The notes: a model not told the origin generated them from the sequence alone. Positions 6,894 to 17,005 are shown, counted from the stretch's first letter. The stretch: 45,618 nt of DNA from Prevotella sp. (GCA_016287755.1 JAEEWT010000020.1:1-45618), one strand, 5' to 3'. A program made the numbers and translations.

Positions 6894-7811
6894 TTACTTA
6901 TTCACTTGGAACTTCGTATCACCATCTTTGAAGAAGGCGTTGATCTGCTTGGCGGCAGCAATACCGGCATTGATGTTTGCCTCTGCTGTCTGAGCACCCA
7001 TCTTCTTCGGAGTTGAGAAGTAACGTCCTTCGAACTTTGCGAACTCATCATTAGCATCGGGCATGATGTCGGTGACGAACTTCAGGTCCTCACGCTCTGC
7101 CATCAGCTTAATCAGCTCAGGCTCGTTAATCACTTCCTTACGAGCGGTGTTCACCAGGATACCACCCTTCTTCATCTTACCTACGAGAGCGTAGTTGATG
7201 CTCTGCTTGGTCTCGGGAGTAGCGGGGATGTGCAGAGAAACCACATCACAGGTCTCGAAGAGTGCGTCCTGATTAGCAACGGCGTGTACACCAGCCTTCT
7301 CAATGACCTCTGCAGGACAGTAGGCGTCGAAAGCATAAACATCCATACCAAAGCCCTTGGCGATGCGAGCCACGTTACGACCTACATTACCGAATGCCAG
7401 GATACCCAGTTTCTTACCGAGCAGCTCGGAACCGCTCTTACCATTGTAGAAACCACGAACGGCCATCACCAACAGACCGAATACCAACTCGGCAACGGCA
7501 TTGGCGTTCTGACCGGGAGTGTTCTCAGCTACTACGTTATGTGCGGTAGCGGCAGCCAAGTCGATGTTATCGTAACCAGCACCGGCACGAACAACAATCT
7601 TCAATTGCTTGGCAGCGTCGAGGACCTCAGCGTCCACCTTATCCGAACGGATAATCATGGCGTCAGCATCCTTCACAGCGTCCAACAACTGGGCTTTCTC
7701 AGTATATTTCTCGAGCAGCGCAAGTTCGTTGCCTGCTCCCTCAATCTCTTTGCGAATACCCTCGACAGCAGCGGCTGCGAAAGGCTTTTCTGTTGCTACA
7801 AGAATCTTCAT
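6894..7811 (-). CDS. serA: D-3-phosphoglycerate dehydrogenase-like protein
   Basis: 305 residues of the D-isomer-specific 2-hydroxyacid dehydrogenase family. It would catalyse the first step of serine synthesis, oxidising 3-phosphoglycerate to 3-phosphohydroxypyruvate with NAD+. The nucleotide-binding segment is KKLGILAFGNVGRNVARIAK (G141/G144), and the substrate-side arginine is Arg224 in NTARKEV. No C-terminal ACT domain is present, so serine feedback by the E. coli mechanism is not expected. The usual catalytic histidine motif (TPHxG) reads TPKKMGAQT here (267-275). The serine-pathway role is supported by serC two genes upstream on the same strand. Confidence 0.88.
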   Translation of the reverse strand: MKILVATEKPFAAAAVEGIRKEIEGAGNELALLEKYTEKAQLLDAVKDADAMIIRSDKVDAEVLDAAKQLKIVVRAGAGYDNIDLAAATAHNVVAENTPGQNANAVAELVFGLLVMAVRGFYNGKSGSELLGKKLGILAFGNVGRNVARIAKGFGMDVYAFDAYCPAEVIEKAGVHAVANQDALFETCDVVSLHIPATPETKQSINYALVGKMKKGGILVNTARKEVINEPELIKLMAEREDLKFVTDIMPDANDEFAKFEGRYFSTPKKMGAQTAEANINAGIAAAKQINAFFKDGDTKFQVNK

Positions 7812-7817
7812 GTTCTT

Positions 7818-8060
7818 CTATTTTACTGCAATAATAATATTAATAATAAGCCAAATGCTAATCAGTAACGGAAGTATTGTAAAGAATACATAATGAAGTA
7901 CATTCCCCCACTTATCTCCAAACAGTCTTTTCGTTAGATTCAACGTCAAAAGGTATTTCCCTTTGCCAGCCAGTTTCATGATGAGTGTGAACAAACCATA
8001 AACCAGAGCCACTAAAGCAATACCCGCCAAGAGTATCAGTAAGAGGAATGGGATCAACAT
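7818..8060 (-). CDS. Small hydrophobic protein between serC and serA (80 aa)
   Basis: 80 residues: MLIPFLLLILLAGIALVALV at the start, a short polar middle (TKRLFGDKWGN) and a second hydrophobic stretch (LHYVFFTILPLLISIWLIIN). Two membrane helices are likely. The gene is 1 base from the serC stop and 6 bases from the serA start, so it is firmly inside the serine operon. Family and function are not recognised. Co-translation suggests a link to serine metabolism or transport, but nothing in the sequence proves it. Confidence 0.75.
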   Translation of the reverse strand: MLIPFLLLILLAGIALVALVYGLFTLIMKLAGKGKYLLTLNLTKRLFGDKWGNVLHYVFFTILPLLISIWLIINIIIAVK

Positions 8061-8061
8061 A

Positions 8062-9129
8062 TTAGTGCTTTGCCTCGAACTCCTTCATGCAAGCTACGAG
8101 AGCGTTGCAGCCTTCGATGGTCTGGGCGTTGTAGCAAGAAGCACGGAAACCACCCACTGAACGGTGACCCTTCACACCAACCATACCCTGTGATACAGCG
8201 AAGTCGAGGAAGTCCTTCTCCAGTTCCTTGTACTCTGGAGCCATCACGAAGCAGAGGTTCATCAGTGAACGATCCTCTTCCTTGGCTGTACCCACAAACA
8301 TCTTGTTGCGGTCGATCTCACCATAGACGATCTCAGCACGCTGGTGAGCCAGCTTATCCATAGCCTCTACACCACCCTGCTTCTTGATCCAACGCAGGTT
8401 CTCAAGAGCAGAATAGATAGGAACAACTGGAGGAGTATTGAACATAGAACCCTTATCAACATGTGTACGATAGTCGAGCATGGTAGGAATCTCACGGGGA
8501 GCCTTGCCCAGTGCATCGTCCTTCACAATCACGATGGTAACACCAGCCATGGCCAGGTTCTTCTGGGCACCAGCATAGATAGCATCGTACTTTGCTACGT
8601 CGATAGGACGACTGAAGATATCTGATGACATATCAGCAATCAGGCGAACGGGAACATCCAGATCCTTGCGGATTTCAGTACCGTAGATGGTGTTGTTGGT
8701 AGTGATGTGCAGATAGTCTGCATCAGCAGGTACCGACCAGCCCTTCGGAATGAAAGTATAGTTGGCGTCAGCTGAAGAAGCCACCTCTACTACCTCACCA
8801 AACAACTTAGCTTCCTTCATGGCCTTCTTTGCCCAAACACCGGTGTTCAGGTAAGCAGCCTTCTTGATCAGGAAGTTGTAAGGAATCATACAGAACTCGA
8901 GTGATGCACCACCACCGAGGAAGATCACGGAGTAACCCTCAGGGATGCTAAGCAGCTCTTTAACGAGAGCCACAGCCTCGTCAACAACGGGCTGGAAATC
9001 TTTTGCACGGTGGCTGATCTCCATCAGAGAGAGACCAGAGCCATTGAAATCAAGACACTGTTTTGCCGTGTTCTCAATCACTTCGCGGGGAAGCATAGAG
9101 GGACCAGCATTAAAGTTGTACTTCTTCAT
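8062..9129 (-). CDS. serC: Phosphoserine aminotransferase
   Basis: 355 residues, class V PLP-dependent aminotransferase. It converts 3-phosphohydroxypyruvate and glutamate to phosphoserine and 2-oxoglutarate, and also acts in pyridoxine synthesis. Signatures: [14 protein letters not shown] at the start, ISHRAKDF (38-45), [10 protein letters not shown] (70-79) and [11 protein letters not shown] with the predicted PLP lysine Lys190. Length is typical. It is the first gene of serC / small membrane gene / serA. Confidence 0.97.
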   Translation of the reverse strand: MKKYNFNAGPSMLPREVIENTAKQCLDFNGSGLSLMEISHRAKDFQPVVDEAVALVKELLSIPEGYSVIFLGGGASLEFCMIPYNFLIKKAAYLNTGVWAKKAMKEAKLFGEVVEVASSADANYTFIPKGWSVPADADYLHITTNNTIYGTEIRKDLDVPVRLIADMSSDIFSRPIDVAKYDAIYAGAQKNLAMAGVTIVIVKDDALGKAPREIPTMLDYRTHVDKGSMFNTPPVVPIYSALENLRWIKKQGGVEAMDKLAHQRAEIVYGEIDRNKMFVGTAKEEDRSLMNLCFVMAPEYKELEKDFLDFAVSQGMVGVKGHRSVGGFRASCYNAQTIEGCNALVACMKEFEAKH

Positions 9130-9178
9130 TTGATTGCTTCTAATTTGATTGCTTTTTATATGATTTATTAATTGGCTG

Positions 9179-9210
9179 CGAAATTACACATTTTGTATGA
9201 ATTGGCCAAA
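9179..9210 (-). promoter_or_regulatory. Probable promoter of the serC operon
   Basis: Minus-strand -7 TAATTTCG (9179-9186, one mismatch to TAnnTTTG) and -33 TTTG (9207-9210), 20-base spacer, 49 bases upstream of serC. The rest of the 160-base gap up to the helicase stop (9291) holds no other clear feature. Confidence 0.5.
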
Positions 9211-9290
9211 TTATTTGACTTAAATTACATAAAATCTTTGTTCAAGGTTACAAATTGTCAAGTTGACATATCAAAATGCGATACTTGTTG

Positions 9291-10604
9291 CTATTTGACG
9301 GATTCAACTATTGTTTTGATGCCTTTAATCTTCTCTCCACGTGTTAATGCTAACACAGTGTTCAGTTTCTCACGAACGATGGCCACATACGAATACCGTT
9401 CCTTGACATCGATCTTACCGATATCATCTACAGTGACGCCGCCTTTCTTGCAGAGGAAGCCTACAATGTCGCCTTTGGAAATCTTATCCTTCTTGCCTTT
9501 TCCGATATAAAGGGTTGTCATTCTGGGCTGTGCTGGCGCGGGAAGTTGTTGCGGTAAGGGATAGTCGACCTGCTCTTCTTCCACGTACGAAGGAATGTTC
9601 TCACCAGGACCAAGAACGAAGAAGGTACGTCCCTCCTTATCCCAACGGGCTGTTCGTCCTACACGATGCACATAGGCGTCTTCTGTCTCGGGCAGATGAT
9701 AATGGATGATGTTCTCAATGTCGGGGATATCTAGACCGCGCGAAGCCAGGTCGGTACATACAAGTACGTTGGCCGATCCGTTACTGAACTTATACAACGC
9801 ATCCTCACGCATCTTCTGGTCGAGTCCGCCATGGAACATACTGATGGCGAAACCCTGTTGCCGCAGATAGTCGGCTGCACGTTCCACGCTCTCCCTGTAG
9901 TTCAGGAACACCACACTGCTCTTCTCTCCGATATGTCTGAGCAGCTTACTCACTGTTTCGAGCTTATCCTTATCCGGACTCTTTACCTTATATATATTTA
10001 CGCGCGATGAAATCTGAGCGGTTTCATCGATGTAATTGATACGTTTCGTCTTTCCGAGATTCACGAATTGCGGTATCTCTTCAGCATCGGTTGCCGACAG
10101 CAGGATATGACGAATATCCTGAGGAAGCTTCGATAGCACCTCACTCATCTCATCACGGAATCCCATGGCGAGACATTTGTCGAATTCATCGATGACCAGC
10201 CATTGCACATTGTTCACGGGAAAGTTCTCCTTGGTGAGATGGTCATTCAAACGACCAGGGGTGGCAAAAACAATCTGCGGCTTCACCTCACGGATTCGTC
10301 GGTGCTCATCCATCGTGGGTCGTCCACCATAGAGCGCCATGGTACGCAAGCCGCTACCCAGGTCCTTCAGGACACCAGCCGACTGCAGTGCGAGCTCTCT
10401 ACCAGGTACGAGGACAATGGCCTGTACGCCGTCCTGCGCAGGATCGATGCGCTCCACCAGCGGGAGCAGATAAGCCAATGTCTTACCGCTACCTGTAGGA
10501 GAAAGGACAACGATATCACGATCAGTATGCAGCACCGCATCAGAGGTGTCGAGCTGCATCTGACTCAACGATTCCACACCAAGTCTTCCAAGAACCTTAT
10601 CCAT
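9291..10604 (-). CDS. DEAD-box RNA helicase with DbpA-like C-terminal domain
   Basis: 437 residues from the ATG at 10604. That start is preferred over one at 10625 because it follows GAGGAAGAGGG and lies 4 bases after the cinA stop. Helicase motifs: SPTGSGKT (35-42), PGREL, TPGR, DEFD in place of DEAD (139-142), SAT (170-172), then RGLD and HRVGRTAR in the second RecA domain. The C-terminal part (about 365-437, with TTLYIGKGKKDKISKGDIVG) resembles the RNA-binding domain of DbpA, which targets 23S rRNA during 50S assembly. A ribosome-assembly role is likely and fits the translation genes upstream. It is the last gene of the metY-to-helicase run. Confidence 0.9.
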   Translation of the reverse strand: MDKVLGRLGVESLSQMQLDTSDAVLHTDRDIVVLSPTGSGKTLAYLLPLVERIDPAQDGVQAIVLVPGRELALQSAGVLKDLGSGLRTMALYGGRPTMDEHRRIREVKPQIVFATPGRLNDHLTKENFPVNNVQWLVIDEFDKCLAMGFRDEMSEVLSKLPQDIRHILLSATDAEEIPQFVNLGKTKRINYIDETAQISSRVNIYKVKSPDKDKLETVSKLLRHIGEKSSVVFLNYRESVERAADYLRQQGFAISMFHGGLDQKMREDALYKFSNGSANVLVCTDLASRGLDIPDIENIIHYHLPETEDAYVHRVGRTARWDKEGRTFFVLGPGENIPSYVEEEQVDYPLPQQLPAPAQPRMTTLYIGKGKKDKISKGDIVGFLCKKGGVTVDDIGKIDVKERYSYVAIVREKLNTVLALTRGEKIKGIKTIVESVK

Positions 10605-10608
10605 ACGA

Positions 10609-11121
10609 TTAACCCTCTTCCTCAACCACTGGTATGTGCTCGTTCAAGAAATCGTAGAACATCTGCATGGCCTTTTTGGTGGCATGCTCCAGGTTCTTGT
10701 CACGACCGTCATCCTCTTCGAGCTTAAATGTAATGATTTCATCGGGTGTTCCGCAGGCCAGCCAAATCGTTCCCACGGGAATATCCTTCGTTCCTCCGCC
10801 AGGTCCGGCATATCCTGTTGCCGATACGGCAAAGTCAACATCCAGTATATGACAGGCGCCTTTCACCATCTGACGGGCCACTTCCTCACATACTGCCGTC
10901 TGTTCCTCAATAACCTGATGATCAACGTTCAGGAGTTTTTCCTTGATTTCATCGGCATACGACACGATGCTTCCCTTGAAATAGTTGGAGGCACCGGGTG
11001 TGGAGATGATTGCCTCGGCAATACGACCGCCAGTACAACTCTCAGCAGTACCCACGCTCTTCCCTTTCTCGTAGAGCAGTCGACTGATTTCACGACTGAG
11101 GATTCTGTTTTCTAATTCCAT
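10609..11121 (-). CDS. cinA: CinA C-terminal-domain protein (nicotinamide-nucleotide amidase, PncC type)
   Basis: 170 residues from the ATG at 11121 (MELENRILSREISRLL); longer upstream frames run into the tsaD intergenic region and lack homology. Signatures: GKSVGTAESCTGGRIAEAI (about 20-38), GSIVSYADEIK and ATGYAGPGGGTKDIPVGTIW. This is the stand-alone PncC domain, which deamidates NMN to recycle the pyridine nucleotide; the N-terminal CinA (MoaB-like) domain is absent. It lies between tsaD and the helicase in the same operon. Confidence 0.93.
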   Translation of the reverse strand: MELENRILSREISRLLYEKGKSVGTAESCTGGRIAEAIISTPGASNYFKGSIVSYADEIKEKLLNVDHQVIEEQTAVCEEVARQMVKGACHILDVDFAVSATGYAGPGGGTKDIPVGTIWLACGTPDEIITFKLEEDDGRDKNLEHATKKAMQMFYDFLNEHIPVVEEEG

Positions 11122-11155
11122 ATTCTTTCTTTTATGAGTAATGGTGGTTAATGAT

Positions 11156-12187
11156 TTACTTGAACGTAACCTTACTGAACGCAGGTTTATCGATAGAACA
11201 GAAGTCTTTGTCAGCATACTTAAAGTACGCCGTGATTCCAATCATAGCGGCATTGTCGGTAGTATAGCTGAACTTCGGGATGTATATCTTCCATCCGTAG
11301 CGCTTGGCATGATCGTGGAAAGCATTGCGAAGACCGTTGTTGGCAGATACACCACCTGCCACGGCCACATGTTTGATACCGGTCTGCTTCACAGCCAGCT
11401 TCAGTTTCTTCATCAGGATGTCAACAATGGTGAACTCCAGACTGGCAGCCAGGTCTTCCTTATGGTGCTCCACAAAGTCGGGATCCTCCTTGATCCAATC
11501 GCGGAGGTTATACAGGAAACTGGTCTTCAAGCCACTGAAGCTATAGTCCAAACCAGGGATATGTGGTTCAGAGAACTTGTAGGCATGCGGATTACCCTGT
11601 CGTGCCAGCTTGTCGATGATCGGACCGCCGGGATAACCGAGTCCCATCACTTTCGAGCACTTGTCGATAGCCTCGCCTGCAGCATCATCGATGGTCTGCC
11701 CTAACACCTCCATGTCGTTATAGGCATTCACCTTCACGATCTGCGAGTTACCGCCGCTTACCAACAGACAGAGGAATGGCAATGGCGGAGCCGTCTGGTC
11801 GTCCTCGTGTTCCTTGATGAAATGGGCCAACACGTGTCCTTGCAGGTGGTTCACGTCAATCATGGGAATGTCCAGACTGCGTGCCAATCCTTTGGCGAAG
11901 CTCACACCTACTAGCAGCGAACCCATTAAGCCCGGTCCTCGGGTAAAGGCAATAGCCGTGAGCATCTCTTTGGTGATTCCTGCCCGCTTGATGGCCTGAT
12001 CAACCACAGGCACCACATTCTGCTGATGGGCGCGTGACGCCAGTTCCGGTACCACACCACCATAGGCTTCATGCACCGCCTGCGATGCAGTCACATTACT
12101 CAACAGCACGTCGTTCCTGAGTACTGCAGCCGATGTATCATCACAGCTGCTCTCAATCGCCAATATGTATATATCCTTATTTTCCAA
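11156..12187 (-). CDS. tsaD: tRNA N6-adenosine threonylcarbamoyltransferase TsaD
   Basis: 343 residues of the Kae1/TsaD/YgjD family. It transfers threonylcarbamoyl to A37 of tRNAs decoding ANN codons, with TsaB and TsaE. Signatures: LAIESSCDDTSAAV (9-22), VPELASRAH, RGPGLMGSLLVG and the metal-binding HLQGHVLAH with His114 and His118, then SGGNSQIV and VAGGVSANNGLR. Length is usual for the family. It lies 39 bases downstream of map, a gap filled by an 8-bp tandem repeat. Confidence 0.97.
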   Translation of the reverse strand: MENKDIYILAIESSCDDTSAAVLRNDVLLSNVTASQAVHEAYGGVVPELASRAHQQNVVPVVDQAIKRAGITKEMLTAIAFTRGPGLMGSLLVGVSFAKGLARSLDIPMIDVNHLQGHVLAHFIKEHEDDQTAPPLPFLCLLVSGGNSQIVKVNAYNDMEVLGQTIDDAAGEAIDKCSKVMGLGYPGGPIIDKLARQGNPHAYKFSEPHIPGLDYSFSGLKTSFLYNLRDWIKEDPDFVEHHKEDLAASLEFTIVDILMKKLKLAVKQTGIKHVAVAGGVSANNGLRNAFHDHAKRYGWKIYIPKFSYTTDNAAMIGITAYFKYADKDFCSIDKPAFSKVTFK

Positions 12188-12229
12188 TTTTCAATTCTTC
12201 AATTCTTCAATCTTTCAATTCTGCAATTA
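12185..12229. repeat. Six-unit CAATTCTT minisatellite between map and tsaD
   Basis: CAAT occurs at 12185, 12192, 12200, 12208, 12216 and 12224 (spacings 7, 8, 8, 8, 8), with units close to CAATTCTT. It fills most of the map-tsaD gap, and the map stop codon (12227-12229) lies in the last unit. Confidence 0.85.
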
Positions 12230-13081
12230 GTACGTAAGTACTTCAACTCCCTGCTCGGTCATCAGGAATGTATGTTCCCATTGAGCACTCGGTTTCTCAT
12301 CCTCGCTGATCACCTCCCATCCGTACGGGTCTTCAGCATCAATGAACACGCGCCATGTACCCATATTCACCATCGGCTCGATGGTAAACACCATACCCGG
12401 AACGAGCAGCATACCCGTACCCTTCTTACCGTAATGCACGATATCCGGTTCTTCATGGAACTTGTTTCCAACACCATGACCACAGAGGTCGCGCACAATA
12501 CCGTAGTGGTATTTCTTCGCATGTTTCTCTATCGCATGACCGATATCGCCTACAAAGCAATAAGGCTTCGCGGCCTCGGCACCAATCTCCAGACACTCCT
12601 TGGCCACACGCACCAGCTGTTCCTTCTCAGGGGTAGTCTTACCGATGATGAACATCCTGGAGGCATCTGCATAGTATCCGTCCAGACAGGTGGTGCAATC
12701 CACGTTGATGATATCCCCCTCTTCGAGTATATCATCAGCCTTGGGAATACCATGGCACACCACTTCGTTGATACTCGTGCAGACACTCTTGGGGAATCCC
12801 TCGTAGTTCAGCGGAGCAGGCGTGGCACCATGCGCTATGGTATAGTTATGTACGATTTCATCGATTTCCAGCGTACTCATTCCCTCATGGATCTTCGCAG
12901 CCACCTCGTCCAAAACGCCCGTATTCACCACACCGGCCTTTCGTATTCCCTCAATTTGCTCAGCCGTCTTGATCAGATCCCTTGTAGGAACCAGTTTTCC
13001 TTTTCCTTCCCAGTACATCACCTGCTTGTCAAGCTCAGTCAGCGGTTGACCAGGAATCATATGCCATCTTCTCTTTTTCAT
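12227..13081 (-). CDS. map: Methionine aminopeptidase, type I
   Basis: 284 residues. It removes the initiator methionine from nascent proteins. Predicted metal ligands are visible in order: Asp128 (INVDCT), Asp139 (YYADAS), His202 (GHGVG), Glu235 (TIEP) and Glu269 (QWEHT). The N-terminus is about 30 residues longer than the minimal E. coli enzyme (MKKRRWHMIPGQPL), with no zinc-finger cysteines. It is in an operon with the HAD gene (27-base gap) and tsaD. Confidence 0.96.
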   Translation of the reverse strand: MKKRRWHMIPGQPLTELDKQVMYWEGKGKLVPTRDLIKTAEQIEGIRKAGVVNTGVLDEVAAKIHEGMSTLEIDEIVHNYTIAHGATPAPLNYEGFPKSVCTSINEVVCHGIPKADDILEEGDIINVDCTTCLDGYYADASRMFIIGKTTPEKEQLVRVAKECLEIGAEAAKPYCFVGDIGHAIEKHAKKYHYGIVRDLCGHGVGNKFHEEPDIVHYGKKGTGMLLVPGMVFTIEPMVNMGTWRVFIDAEDPYGWEVISEDEKPSAQWEHTFLMTEQGVEVLTY

Positions 13082-13108
13082 ACGTTCATATTATATTATA
13101 CTGTCGAT

Positions 13109-13729
13109 TCATTTCAGATAGTTATAAATCTCGCCCGTCCAGTCGCTGCCGTTCTCAGGACAGAAGGTATGAATGCCCATCTCAGCAGCCATGGCAACGT
13201 TCCTCGGACCGTCATCCACGAACAGGGTCTCTTCAGGTTTGATACCTTCTTTCTCCAGCACATAACTGAAGAAATACTCCGAAGGCTTCAATGTCTTTAC
13301 CCGATAGCTCATATATGTTGCATCGAAATAATGATGAATAGAATGACTCATTCCATCGAATTCCTCACTCTCTGCCCAGTCCATCATGAACGGATTCGTG
13401 TTAGACAACAAGATAAGTCGGTAGCCCTCTTTCCGCAGCTTCTTCAACACTTCAAGGTTCCTCATGGGAAGGTCGGCCCTGTAGCCCAGCCAGCAATGCT
13501 TGCATTCAGCAAAGGACACCTCACGACCCACCATTTCACCGAGCGCCAGACGGAATTCCTCTGCCGTAATCTTCCCCTCTTCCAAGTCGCCGAAGATACC
13601 CGTCTGCGTATAGGGATCCAGCTGTTTCTCCGCATCCTTCACACCCAGTTCCTTGAACCGTTTCACCCCATCCGGATGAGAGAGTGTCATGATCACGCCA
13701 CCTAAGTCGAACAAGATATTCTTTATCAT
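13109..13729 (-). CDS. HAD-superfamily phosphatase (subfamily IA-like)
   Basis: 206 residues. Motif I is FDLGGVIM, with predicted nucleophile Asp8 and glycine where many members have the second aspartate, as in YihX-type proteins. Motif II is ILLSNTNP, the motif III lysine is in VKTLKPS, and motif IV is FVDDGPRN. A helical cap (about 15-95) follows motif I. It is probably a small-molecule phosphatase; the substrate cannot be told. The start overlaps the metH stop by 4 bases, indicating translational coupling. Confidence 0.88.
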   Translation of the reverse strand: MIKNILFDLGGVIMTLSHPDGVKRFKELGVKDAEKQLDPYTQTGIFGDLEEGKITAEEFRLALGEMVGREVSFAECKHCWLGYRADLPMRNLEVLKKLRKEGYRLILLSNTNPFMMDWAESEEFDGMSHSIHHYFDATYMSYRVKTLKPSEYFFSYVLEKEGIKPEETLFVDDGPRNVAMAAEMGIHTFCPENGSDWTGEIYNYLK

Positions 13730-16509
13730 GATTCTTCAAACAGATTCAATTTATTCTTACGCGCCTCCTCAATGGGCAGCAGCTCTTCCTGCTCCTTCCT
13801 GTAGTCGTCACGCAGCTGTTCATACTTCTCGTTGAGCTCTTTCTCCAGTTTCTGCTCCTCCTTACTGTTCATGAACCGTGCAGCAATGAGCGCGTTCTGC
13901 GACGCATCCTTCAGCCACACCACCGGTCCGCCATACACCGGAGCAATCTTCAGGGCCACATGCAGCTGACTCGTTGTAGCGCCTCCTATCATGATAGGAG
14001 TTTGCAGTCCGGCCTTGGTGAGCTCATTGGCCACGTTCACCATCTCCTCCAGACTCGGCGTAATCAGTCCGCTAAGTCCGATGAGATCGACCTTTTCCTC
14101 GATCGCCTTCTTCACAATCTGGTCGGCAGGCACCATCACACCCATGTCAATCACCTCATAGTTATTACAAGCCATGACCACAGCCACGATGTTCTTACCG
14201 ATATCATGCACATCACCCTTCACGGTTGCCAGGAGGATCTTTCCCGCCTTGTGCGCCTCTCCCCCTTTGTTCTCTGCTTCGATAGCAGGCTCAAGTACCG
14301 AAACCGCCCGTTTCATCGTTCTGGCGGTCTTCACCACCTGTGGCAGGAACATCTTTCCCGCCCCGAACAGTTCACCCACGGTGTTCATACCCTTCATCAG
14401 CGGACCTTCGATGATATCCACGGGATGTGGATACACCTGTAATGCTTCCTTCAGATCTTCCTCCAGATAGTCAGGAATACCTTTGATCAAGGCATGCGAA
14501 AGGCGCTCCTCAACAGACAACATACGCCACGACTCCTTTTCGGTTGTTTGCTTTATTCCGTTCCCCTCGGCAGGTGCGTTACTTTTTTTTTCCTCCGCCT
14601 CGGCCATCAGTCGGTTTGCCAGCTCCACCAGATCATCCGAAGCACCCTGTCGTCTGTTCAACACGACATCCTCCATCAGTTGAAGCTGTTCTTGAGGAAT
14701 ATCGCTGTAAAGTACTTTCGTTGCGGGATTTACAATAGCGAAGTCCATTCCCTGCTGGATGTTATGATAGAGGAATACCGCATGCAGGGCCTCACGGATA
14801 TAGTTGTTTCCACGGAAGGAGAAGCTCAGGTTACTCACACCGCCGCTTACATGCGCACCGGGAAGGTTCTTACGTATCCACGCTGTCGCCTTGATGAAGT
14901 CGGCTGCATAGCTTTCATGCTCCTCCATACCTGTAGCAATGGCCAGTACGTTGGGATCGATGATGATGTCCAAGGGGTTCATGCCCACCTTCTCAGTCAG
15001 GATCCTATATGCCCGTTCAGCGATCTCTATGCGCCGTTCGTAGCTCGTGGCCTGTCCCTTTTCATCGAAGCACATCACCACCACGGCAGCCCCATAGCGC
15101 ATCACATCCTTGGCATGCTGGATGAACACCTCCTTCCCTTCCTTCAGGGAGATACTGTTCACGATACACTTACCCTGCACGCACTGCAGTCCTGCGGTAA
15201 TCACCTCCCACTTACTGGAGTCGATCATCACAGGCACCTTGGCGATATCCGGCTCAGCAGCAATCATATTCAGGAAGTTCACCATCTCGGTCTTGGCATC
15301 CAGCAGACCGTCATCCATGTTGATGTCTATCACAAGGGCGCCATCCTCCACCTGCTTACGGGCGATGGACATGGCCTCTTCGTATTTCTTCTCCTTGATG
15401 AGTCGGAGGAACTTTCTGCTGCCCGCCACATTACAGCGTTCACCCACATTGATGAACGTATTCACGGTCAGCTTTTCCAGTCCTGAGAGCCACAGCTCGT
15501 TGGGGCGTTCCACAGGAACATGCGGTTTCTTTCCTAACGCCAGTTCAGCATATCTCCTGATGAAACCGTCGTCTGTTCCGCAGCACCCACCCACGATGTT
15601 CACCAGTCCTTCGTCGATGAATTCGCCTATTTGCGGTGCCATCGACTCCGCCGTCTCGTCGTACAAGCCCATCGAGTTCGGCAGTCCGGCATTAGGATAA
15701 GCACTGATATAATAAGGCGCTATCCTTGCCAGCTCCTTGAGATAGGTCTTCATCTGTCTGGCACCGAACGAACAGTTCAGTCCTACGGAGAATATGGGAT
15801 AGGATGAGATGCTGGCCAGGAACGCCTCCAAGGTCTGACCGCTCAGGGTTCGTCCTGCCAGGTCGCTCACGGTGGCCGAAAGCATGATGGGCAGCTGCAG
15901 CTGATGCTTCTCCATCATCTGGATTGTAGCATCGATAGCTACCTTCGCATTCAGCGTATCAAAGATGGTCTCGATAAGAATTGCGTCAACACCGCCCTCC
16001 ATCATGGCTTCCACCTGTTCGCAATAGGCGGCGAACAATGTCTCGTAGGTCAGCTCGCGGGCTGCCGGATTACTCACGTCGGCACTCATCGAGCAGGTCT
16101 TGGTGGTAGGACCGATACTGCCGCATACAAAGCGTGGCTTTTCGGGCGTGGAGAAAGCATCGGCCACCTTACGGGCAATGCGCGCTCCCTCGTAAGCCAT
16201 CTCATGGGCAAACGGCTCCATATGGTAGTCGGTCTCGCTGATGCGCTGACTGCTGAACGTGTTCGTGGTAATCATGTCGGCACCAGCCATCAGGTATTTC
16301 CTGTGGATATCCTCGATGACGTCAGGCCGGGTCAGGTTCAGGATATCGTTGTTTCCCTTCATCTGGAAAGGAGGAAGAGAAGAAACCGACTGGCGCAGGT
16401 CTTCTCTCCAGAAATCATCTTCCTGAAGACCGTATGTCTGAATCATGGTACCCATGGCACCATCGAGAATCAGAATCCGTTCCTTGATACAATCTTGTAT
16501 AGACTTCAT
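13726..16509 (-). CDS. metH: Cobalamin-dependent methionine synthase lacking the reactivation domain
   Basis: 927 residues, against about 1,230 for E. coli MetH. Domains in order: homocysteine-binding barrel (about 1-325) with zinc ligands Cys246, Cys309 and Cys310; pterin-binding barrel (about 345-620); helical cap (about 660-745, with [20 protein letters not shown]); and cobalamin-binding Rossmann domain with His768 in DVHDIGKN. The chain ends at NKLNLFEES, just where the AdoMet-dependent activation domain would begin. It should make methionine from homocysteine and methyltetrahydrofolate with B12. How oxidised cobalamin is reactivated is not evident. It sits with metY, so the homocysteine-forming and homocysteine-using steps share an operon. 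Confidence 0.95.
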   Translation of the reverse strand: MKSIQDCIKERILILDGAMGTMIQTYGLQEDDFWREDLRQSVSSLPPFQMKGNNDILNLTRPDVIEDIHRKYLMAGADMITTNTFSSQRISETDYHMEPFAHEMAYEGARIARKVADAFSTPEKPRFVCGSIGPTTKTCSMSADVSNPAARELTYETLFAAYCEQVEAMMEGGVDAILIETIFDTLNAKVAIDATIQMMEKHQLQLPIMLSATVSDLAGRTLSGQTLEAFLASISSYPIFSVGLNCSFGARQMKTYLKELARIAPYYISAYPNAGLPNSMGLYDETAESMAPQIGEFIDEGLVNIVGGCCGTDDGFIRRYAELALGKKPHVPVERPNELWLSGLEKLTVNTFINVGERCNVAGSRKFLRLIKEKKYEEAMSIARKQVEDGALVIDINMDDGLLDAKTEMVNFLNMIAAEPDIAKVPVMIDSSKWEVITAGLQCVQGKCIVNSISLKEGKEVFIQHAKDVMRYGAAVVVMCFDEKGQATSYERRIEIAERAYRILTEKVGMNPLDIIIDPNVLAIATGMEEHESYAADFIKATAWIRKNLPGAHVSGGVSNLSFSFRGNNYIREALHAVFLYHNIQQGMDFAIVNPATKVLYSDIPQEQLQLMEDVVLNRRQGASDDLVELANRLMAEAEEKKSNAPAEGNGIKQTTEKESWRMLSVEERLSHALIKGIPDYLEEDLKEALQVYPHPVDIIEGPLMKGMNTVGELFGAGKMFLPQVVKTARTMKRAVSVLEPAIEAENKGGEAHKAGKILLATVKGDVHDIGKNIVAVVMACNNYEVIDMGVMVPADQIVKKAIEEKVDLIGLSGLITPSLEEMVNVANELTKAGLQTPIMIGGATTSQLHVALKIAPVYGGPVVWLKDASQNALIAARFMNSKEEQKLEKELNEKYEQLRDDYRKEQEELLPIEEARKNKLNLFEES

Positions 16510-16510
16510 G

Positions 16511-16999
16511 TCATTTCACATTCACCGATTTCATCGCGCGGTCCATCTCACGTCTGTCCTCCTTCTCTTTCATCGTGGCGCGCTTATCGTATTGTTTCTT
16601 ACCACGGCAGAGGGCTATATCCACCTTCGCTCTACCCTTGTCGTCGATAAACACCAACGTGGGTACAATGGTGTAGCCGGGTTGCTTGGTGGCGTTCTCC
16701 AGATGTCTTATCTCGCGCTTGGTCAGCAGCAGCTTCCTGTCGCGCTTACTCTCGTGGTTATTATATGAGCCGTAGAAATACGGACTGATATTCATGCCTT
16801 TTACCCACATCTCGCCGTTGATGATATGACAATAGGTATCCACAAGGGAAGCCTTTCCCATGCGAATACTCTTGATCTCAGTGCCTGTAAGGACGATGCC
16901 GGCGGTGTAGGTCTCCACGAAGAAGTATTCAAACGAAGCCTTCTTGTTCTTGATACTTACCGGACTTTTCTTCCTGAGCAATTCTTCTTCCTTGTTCAT
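16511..16999 (-). CDS. smpB: SsrA-binding protein SmpB
   Basis: 162 residues. It binds tmRNA and brings it to stalled ribosomes for trans-translation. Signatures: [20 protein letters not shown] (about 18-37), [27 protein letters not shown] and [10 protein letters not shown], with a basic C-terminal tail ([20 protein letters not shown]) that enters the decoding centre. It is 1 base upstream of metH and 6 bases after the DMP19-like gene. No tmRNA gene was seen in the window. Confidence 0.97.
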   Translation of the reverse strand: MNKEEELLRKKSPVSIKNKKASFEYFFVETYTAGIVLTGTEIKSIRMGKASLVDTYCHIINGEMWVKGMNISPYFYGSYNNHESKRDRKLLLTKREIRHLENATKQPGYTIVPTLVFIDDKGRAKVDIALCRGKKQYDKRATMKEKEDRREMDRAMKSVNVK

Positions 17000-17005
17000 G
17001 TCATC

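Noticed and set aside
12071..13705. A 544-codon open frame on the plus strand
   Set aside because: It lies opposite map and the HAD gene, both of which have clear catalytic motifs. The plus frame has no recognisable domain and is low-complexity rich in His, Leu and Arg, typical of antisense shadows.
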